DNA of 39,847 bases from Bradyrhizobium cytisi (lineage in GTDB: Bacteria > Pseudomonadota > Alphaproteobacteria > Rhizobiales > Xanthobacteraceae), in the NCBI RefSeq assembly GCF_008123515.1, contig NZ_VSSR01000003.1, positions 1 to 39,847 of the forward strand, written 5' to 3'. The notes below the pieces were generated by a model. It searched no databases, was not told the DNA's origin, and worked only from the letters and a program-made list of their open reading frames with translations. The position numbers were made by a program, and so were the translations under genes. Of the stretch, positions 35,376-39,847 are shown piece after piece. How positions within the stretch are numbered: the stretch's first letter is position 1; the number at the start of each line of letters is the position of its first letter.

Positions 35376-36341
35376 ATGGGGACGGTCCTGGATTCAGTCG
35401 GCAAGTTGATTGCCGCGTACCTCTCGAAGGAGGTGCCGGGCTATGAGCCGTTCACGCCGAGCGACCCCGAGCATCTCCGCGGCGTGATCCAGCCCGGCGA
35501 TGTCATGCTGGTCGAGGGCAACAACCGCATCTCCGGCATCATCAAATATCTGACGCAGTCGACCTGGTCGCATGCCGCACTCTATGTCGGTCCGGTCGAA
35601 GGCGCGGTGGAGCCCGACGGCGAGCCGCATGTGCTGATCGAGGCCAATATCGGCGAGGGCGTCACCTCCGCGCCGCTGTCGAAATATTTCCCCTACCACA
35701 CCCGCATCTGCCGCCCGGTCGGGCTGTCCTACGAGGACCGCACCACGGTCTGCCGCTATGCGATCAACCGCATCGGCTTCGGCTACGACACCAAGAACAT
35801 CATCGATCTGATGCGCTTCCTGTTTCCTCTGCCGATACCGCAGCGATGGCGGCGGCGCATGATTGCGATCGGGTCGGGCGATCCGACCAAGATCATCTGC
35901 TCGGCGCTGATCGCGCAGGCTTTCGACGCGGTGCGCTATCCGATCCTGCCGAAGATCACCAAGGCCGGCAGCCGCGCCGCCCGCCGCGAGATCCTGCACA
36001 TCCGCGATTCCTCGCTCTACATGCCCCGCGACTTCGACATCTCGCCCTATTTCGAAGTGGTCAAACCCACCATCGTGCACGGCTTCGACTACACAGCCTT
36101 GCACTGGGCCGACAAGCAAAAGCCGCTCGAGGAGGTAGCGGGCTCATTCGGTGTGTTTCCAGAAACGCTCCGTGCGCCGCCGCTCGTTCCTGAAGCGGCT
36201 GACGAAGAAACGCCGGCCGAAATTCCGGCTGAGCAAGTGACGGGCGAAAGCGTCGACGCCAGAGGGCATTTTGTGCTGCTGAAGAAGCTCGCGATGTACC
36301 GTCCGCGGCGGCGTCGACAGGCACGCGAGATCGCAGCGTAA
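35376..36341 (+). CDS. permuted papain-fold (YiiX-like) hydrolase
   Basis: A protein of 321 residues (337 if read from ATG 35328). The motif GDVMLVEGNNRISGIIKYLT precedes STWSHAALYVG, with the first catalytic histidine, and later KIICSALIAQAF has the cysteine. Order His-then-Cys marks the circularly permuted papain-like (YiiX/NlpC-P60-related) amidases. The C-terminus is Pro/Glu-rich then very basic (RPRRRRQAREIAA). ATG 35376 has GGGGGAG six bases upstream and is preferred over 35328. There is no clear signal peptide, so location is uncertain. It may act on lipids or peptide amides. Confidence 0.75.
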   Translation: MGTVLDSVGKLIAAYLSKEVPGYEPFTPSDPEHLRGVIQPGDVMLVEGNNRISGIIKYLTQSTWSHAALYVGPVEGAVEPDGEPHVLIEANIGEGVTSAPLSKYFPYHTRICRPVGLSYEDRTTVCRYAINRIGFGYDTKNIIDLMRFLFPLPIPQRWRRRMIAIGSGDPTKIICSALIAQAFDAVRYPILPKITKAGSRAARREILHIRDSSLYMPRDFDISPYFEVVKPTIVHGFDYTALHWADKQKPLEEVAGSFGVFPETLRAPPLVPEAADEETPAEIPAEQVTGESVDARGHFVLLKKLAMYRPRRRRQAREIAA

Positions 36342-36367
36342 CGATCTTCAGCCTCGTGGCGAAAGAT

Positions 36368-36643
36368 CTACCTTTCCGCCCGTCCAATCACCGCCATTAG
36401 CTCCGCGAGCTTCTCGCGCTGATCCGCCTTGTCCCCGCTTGCGATCGCGTGCTCGACGCAATGGGCGACGTGGTCCTTCAAGACCTCCTCCTCGACCCGG
36501 CGCAGTGCGGCGCGCACTGCCGAGATCTGCGTGACGATGTCGATGCAGTAGCGGTCCTCCTCGACCATTTTCGACAGGCCGCGAACCTGGCCCTCGATCC
36601 GGCCGAGACGTTTTCCGACGGATGCCTTGATGTCCTTGCGCAT
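36368..36643 (-). CDS. csoR: CsoR-family copper-sensing repressor
   Basis: A 91-residue all-helical repressor. The ligand set C33, H58 and C62 (RYCIDIVTQ and [11 protein letters not shown]) is the Cys-His-Cys pattern of copper-responsive CsoR; formaldehyde or sulfur sensors of the family differ. [20 protein letters not shown] is the DNA- and tetramer-forming helix. It is divergent from the copper ATPase over 50 bp holding an inverted repeat, so Cu(I) binding should release the repressor and open both promoters. Confidence 0.9.
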   Translation of the reverse strand: MRKDIKASVGKRLGRIEGQVRGLSKMVEEDRYCIDIVTQISAVRAALRRVEEEVLKDHVAHCVEHAIASGDKADQREKLAELMAVIGRAER

Positions 36644-36651
36644 GGCGCCTA

Positions 36652-36670
36652 TATACCCCTACCGGGTATA
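36652..36670. promoter_or_regulatory. CsoR operator between csoR and copA
   Basis: TATACCCCTACCGGGTATA: seven-base arms TATACCC / GGGTATA with a five-base centre, halfway in the 50-bp divergent gap. The form fits CsoR sites, pseudo-palindromes with G/C tracts. It lies where RNA polymerase must bind for both genes. Confidence 0.85.
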
Positions 36671-36693
36671 GGTTACAAGGCCGGAGTGCAGGA

Positions 36694-39144
36694 ATGAACG
36701 ACGCGGACCACAAGCACCATCACGACGGAGACACGCATTCCGGAGGCTGCTGCTCGCCCAAGACCGCGGCGCCCCCCAAGCCTGCGGCTTCGTCCTGCTG
36801 CGGCGATCATGCTGGCCATGCCCATCACCACGCCCATGACCTTGGCGCAGCCGCGTCAAAAGTCCTCGATCCCGTTTGTGGCATGACGGTCGATCCCGCG
36901 ACCTCAAAGCATCGCTTCGAGCGTCACGGCGAGACCTTCCATTTCTGCTCGGCCGGCTGCCGCACCAAATTCGCTGCCGATCCCGCCAAATATCTCGCAA
37001 AAGAGAGAACGCCCGAGCCGGAGACCCCGGCGGGCACGATCTATACCTGCCCGATGCATCCGGAGATCCGCCAGGCCGGACCCGGCAGCTGCCCGATCTG
37101 CGGCATGGCGCTGGAGCCGGAGGTCGCGAGCCTGGAGACCGGGCCCAATCCGGAGCTCGCCGACATGACGCGGCGGTTCTGGATCGGCGGCGCGCTGGCG
37201 CTGCCGCCCGTGGTGCTGGAGATGGGCGGACACCTCGCGGGTCCGCACAACTGGATCGTGCCTGTGCTGTCGAACTGGATCCAGCTCGTCTTCGCGACAC
37301 CCGTGGTGCTCTGGGCCGGCTGGCCGTTCCTGGTACGCGGCTGGCAATCGCTGCTGACGCGCAACCTCAACATGTTCACGCTGATCGCGATGGGCACGGG
37401 AGTAGCGTATGTCTACAGCCTGATCGGCACCATCGCGCCGCAGATTTTCCCCACCACCTTCCGCGGCCATGAGGGCGCGGTCGCCGTCTATTTCGAAGCC
37501 GCCGCGGTCATCACCGTGCTGGTTTTGCTCGGCCAGGTGCTGGAGCTGCGCGCCCGCGATGCCACCTCGGGCGCGATCAAGGCGCTGTTGCAGCTCGCGC
37601 CGAAGACCGCACGGCGCGTCGAGCCTGATGGCAGCGAGCATGAGGTCGAAATCGACTCTCTGCACGCCGGCGATTCCCTGCGCGTACGTCCCGGCGAAAA
37701 AGTGCCGGTCGACGGCACCATTCTCGAGGGCCGCTCCTCGCTCGATGAATCGCTCGTGACAGGCGAATCCATGCCTGTCAGCAAGGAGGTTGGCGCAAAA
37801 GTCATCGCCGGCACGCTCAACCAATCCGGCAGCTTCATCATGCGCGCCGACAAGGTCGGGCGCGAGACGTTGCTGTCGCAGATCGTGCAGATGGTCGCCG
37901 ATGCACAACGCTCGCGCGCGCCGATCCAGCGGCTGGCGGACCAGGTCGCCGGCTGGTTCGTGCCGACCGTGATCGCAGTCGCTGTCACCGCCTTCGCCGC
38001 CTGGGCCTGGTTCGGCCCGGAGCCGAGGCTCGCCTTCGGCCTCGTCGCGGCCGTCAGCGTGCTGATCATCGCCTGCCCCTGCGCGCTGGGCCTGGCGACC
38101 CCGATGTCGATCATGGTCGGCGTCGGCCGCGGCGCGCAAGGAGGCGTTCTGATCAAGAACGCCGAGGCGCTGGAGCGGATGGAGACAATCGACACACTGG
38201 TGGTCGACAAGACCGGCACGCTGACCGAGGGCAAGCCGAAAGTGGTCGCGATCGTGCCAGCGGCCGGCTTTGCCGAGGACGACATCCTTCGGCTTGCAGC
38301 CAGCGTCGAGCGTGCCAGCGAGCATCCGCTCGCCGACGCCATCATGCGCGCCGCGAAAGAAAAGCAGCTCACGCTCGGCCAGGTCGAGCAATTCGATTCG
38401 CCGACGGGCAAGGGCGCAACCGGCAAGGTCGATGGCAAGACTGTCGTCCTCGGCAACGCCAGGTACCTGACATCGATCGGCATCGACACCAGTACGCTCG
38501 ATGCGGGGGCCGAACGCCTGCGTGGCGACGGCGCCACCGTCATCAACATGGCGATCGACGGCAGGCTCGCCGGACTGTTCGCCATCGCCGATCCTGTCAA
38601 GGCTTCGACGGCGGAGGCGCTGAAAGCGCTCGCGGCCGAAGGCATCAAGGTCATCATGCTGACCGGCGACAACCGCACCACGGCCGAAGCCGTCGCGCGC
38701 AGGCTCGGCATCGCCGATATCGAAGCCGAGGTGCTGCCGGACCAGAAGAGCGCAGTCGTGACCAGGTTGCAAAAGGCCGGACGCAGCGTCGCGATGGCCG
38801 GCGACGGCGTCAACGACGCTCCGGCATTGGCGGCGGCCGAGGTCGGCATCGCCATGGGCACCGGCACCGATGTGGCGATGGAAAGCGCGGGCATCACCCT
38901 GCTCAAGGGCGACCTCACCGGCATCGTCCGCGCCCGAAAACTGTCGCAGGCGACGATGAGCAACATCCGGCAGAACCTGTTCTTCGCCTTCATCTATAAT
39001 GCCGCCGGCATTCCGATTGCCGCCGGCATCCTCTATCCCGCCTTCGGCGTACTGCTCTCGCCGATCATCGCGGCCGCGGCGATGGCGCTGTCCTCGGTGA
39101 GCGTAGTCGGCAATGCCCTGCGGCTGCGCGCGACGCGGCTGTGA
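36694..39144 (+). CDS. copA: copper-exporting P1B ATPase with His-rich, YHS and HMBD N-terminus
   Basis: An 816-residue P-type ATPase. The N-terminus is rich in His and Cys ([25 protein letters not shown]), followed by a YHS domain (about 55-100, [11 protein letters not shown]) and a heavy-metal-binding motif [20 protein letters not shown]; classical HMA domains are absent. The membrane metal motif CPC is at 461-463, the phosphorylated aspartate D505 in DKTGTLTEG, then [21 protein letters not shown] and [10 protein letters not shown]. The YN and MxxSS pattern in the last helices marks Cu(I). It pumps Cu(I) out of the cytoplasm, under CsoR control. Confidence 0.95.
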   Translation: MNDADHKHHHDGDTHSGGCCSPKTAAPPKPAASSCCGDHAGHAHHHAHDLGAAASKVLDPVCGMTVDPATSKHRFERHGETFHFCSAGCRTKFAADPAKYLAKERTPEPETPAGTIYTCPMHPEIRQAGPGSCPICGMALEPEVASLETGPNPELADMTRRFWIGGALALPPVVLEMGGHLAGPHNWIVPVLSNWIQLVFATPVVLWAGWPFLVRGWQSLLTRNLNMFTLIAMGTGVAYVYSLIGTIAPQIFPTTFRGHEGAVAVYFEAAAVITVLVLLGQVLELRARDATSGAIKALLQLAPKTARRVEPDGSEHEVEIDSLHAGDSLRVRPGEKVPVDGTILEGRSSLDESLVTGESMPVSKEVGAKVIAGTLNQSGSFIMRADKVGRETLLSQIVQMVADAQRSRAPIQRLADQVAGWFVPTVIAVAVTAFAAWAWFGPEPRLAFGLVAAVSVLIIACPCALGLATPMSIMVGVGRGAQGGVLIKNAEALERMETIDTLVVDKTGTLTEGKPKVVAIVPAAGFAEDDILRLAASVERASEHPLADAIMRAAKEKQLTLGQVEQFDSPTGKGATGKVDGKTVVLGNARYLTSIGIDTSTLDAGAERLRGDGATVINMAIDGRLAGLFAIADPVKASTAEALKALAAEGIKVIMLTGDNRTTAEAVARRLGIADIEAEVLPDQKSAVVTRLQKAGRSVAMAGDGVNDAPALAAAEVGIAMGTGTDVAMESAGITLLKGDLTGIVRARKLSQATMSNIRQNLFFAFIYNAAGIPIAAGILYPAFGVLLSPIIAAAAMALSSVSVVGNALRLRATRL

Positions 39145-39162
39145 AGATGATGGCGCGCTCCC

Positions 39163-39330
39163 TCGCCCCGTTCTTACGGGGTCGCGACGAGCTTCGCTCG
39201 CGCTGAGAGGGTTGGGGTGAGGGGCTGCTTCCACAACGACGGTAAGAGTTGCGTTCGCGGAGAGTCCCCCTCACCCGGAATTCAAGCTACGCTTGAATTC
39301 CGACCTCTCCCCGCAAGCGGGGCGAGGTAA
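39163..39330. repeat. composite palindromic repeat between copA and nikR
   Basis: It begins CCCTCGCCCCGTT and ends CCCCGCAAGCGGGGCGAGG, enclosing CGACGAGCTTCGCTCG and GTTGGGGTGAGGGG / CCCCCTCACC. The right part is related to the hairpins at 9-32 and 30563-30586. It fills most of the 214-bp gap. Confidence 0.7.
39277..39301. repeat. perfect palindrome inside the repeat
   Basis: GGAATTCAAGC, TAC, GCTTGAATTCC: perfect 11-base arms with a three-base loop, AT-richer than the surrounding repeat. It lies 57 bases before nikR and may be a separate insertion in the repeat or a regulatory site. Confidence 0.7.
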
Positions 39331-39358
39331 GAAGAGCGCCACCCGCGGAGAGGACCTG

Positions 39359-39805
39359 ATGCAGCGGATTACGATCACGATCGAGGACGATTTGCTGGCG
39401 GAGATCGATGCCGCAGCCGAAGCGCGCGGCTACCAGAACCGCTCAGAGATTATCCGCGACCTCGCCCGCGCCGGGCTGCAGCAATCGAGCGAGGACACGG
39501 CGCAGAGCGGCGCTTGCGTCGCCGGCCTCGTCTATGTCTACGACCACGCCGCGCGCGATCTCTCGAAGCGGCTGGTGCAGGAATTCCACGGCCACCACGA
39601 CCTCGCGCTGGCGACCCTGCACGTCCACCTCGACGACAACAATTGCATGGAGATGACGGCGCTGCGCGGCGACGCCGCCGGGGTCAGGCACTTTGCCGAC
39701 CACATCATCGCGGAGCGTGGCGTACGTTATGGACGTGTGGTGATGATCCCGACGGGAGAGAGCAAGCCGGCGAAGGTGCGGAAGCACGGGCATCGGCATG
39801 AGTAG
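39359..39805 (+). CDS. nikR: nickel-responsive regulator NikR
   Basis: A 148-residue regulator. The ribbon-helix-helix domain (1-45) reads QRITITIEDDLLAEIDAAAE then NRSEIIRDLARAGL. The ACT-like metal domain follows with HGHHDLALATLHVHLDDNNC, whose histidines and cysteine fit the square-planar nickel site (H, H, H, C). A His/Lys-rich tail (KHGHRHE) ends the protein. With nickel it tetramerises and represses uptake genes. No nickel transporter is in view; its target may lie beyond the right edge or elsewhere. Confidence 0.94.
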   Translation: MQRITITIEDDLLAEIDAAAEARGYQNRSEIIRDLARAGLQQSSEDTAQSGACVAGLVYVYDHAARDLSKRLVQEFHGHHDLALATLHVHLDDNNCMEMTALRGDAAGVRHFADHIIAERGVRYGRVVMIPTGESKPAKVRKHGHRHE

Positions 39806-39827
39806 GCTTGCCGCAAGGACGGTGCGT

Positions 39828-39847
39828 CCCCTCTCCCCTTGTGGGCT
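39828..39847. repeat. partial GC-rich repeat at window edge
   Basis: CCCCTCTCCCCTTGTGGGCT resembles the left part of the 39163 repeat and the hairpins at 9 and 30563. It is cut by the window end. Confidence 0.4.

Noticed and set aside
36904..39234. A 776-codon open frame on the - strand opposite copA
   Set aside because: Shadow of the copper ATPase; no recognisable motifs, no start signal, Asp/Arg/His-biased composition.

Overview
The window reads as chromosomal DNA of a high-GC alphaproteobacterium. It is most likely Bradyrhizobium or a close relative: the blocks rnd-lptC-lptA-lptB-rpoN-hpf-ptsN and infC / rpmI-rplT / pheS-pheT are laid out as in that group, and palindromic intergenic repeats of the kind common in rhizobial genomes recur throughout. 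Most genes are housekeeping. The accessory content is a short decayed islet beside a tRNA-Leu gene and a split set of polyprenyl-phosphate sugar genes.

Layout. 1-5.1 kb: a GNAT acetyltransferase remnant, then a leftward operon (SDR oxidoreductase, saccharopine-dehydrogenase-like reductase, acyl-CoA synthetase with a frameshift) and a divergent TetR regulator, with two palindromic operators between them. 5.1-11.8 kb: ptsN, hpf, rpoN, lptB, lptA, lptC and an RNase D-like exonuclease, all leftward; this block covers nitrogen-PTS signalling, ribosome hibernation, sigma-54 and LPS export. 12-15 kb: a polytopic GT-C-like membrane protein translationally coupled to a HAD/UbiA-family fusion resembling decaprenyl-phosphate phosphoribosyltransferase. 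15.3-18.8 kb: an MFS exporter, an antitoxin scrap, and an islet of about 1.86 kb bounded by a 17-bp direct repeat of the tRNA-Leu(CAG) 3' end. 18.9-23 kb: an NDUFA9-type epimerase, then a leftward uppP-dprE1-dprE2 set. 23-26.7 kb: a glutathione transferase, queG, an NTF2-like protein and an alpha/beta hydrolase, separated by palindromic repeats. 26.9-33.8 kb: infC (AUU start), rpmI, rplT, pheS, pheT and a TSUP permease. 33.8-39.8 kb: a Tat-exported flavin amine oxidase, a permuted-papain hydrolase, csoR/copA with a shared operator, and nikR.

The most interesting inference is that two separated leftward clusters (15.0-12.0 kb and 23.0-20.0 kb) together encode most of a polyprenyl-phosphoryl-D-arabinose pathway: UppP supplies lipid phosphate, the UbiA-type enzyme adds phosphoribose, DprE1 and DprE2 epimerise ribose to arabinose, and the polytopic protein could be the transferase that uses it. 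The HAD domain fused to the UbiA-type enzyme sits where a phosphatase step is needed, but its catalytic motifs look degenerate. The second main observation is the tRNA-bounded islet, which has lost any integrase and carries a DUF4279 gene, two small orphan genes and a toxin-antitoxin pair whose toxin is broken by an internal deletion.
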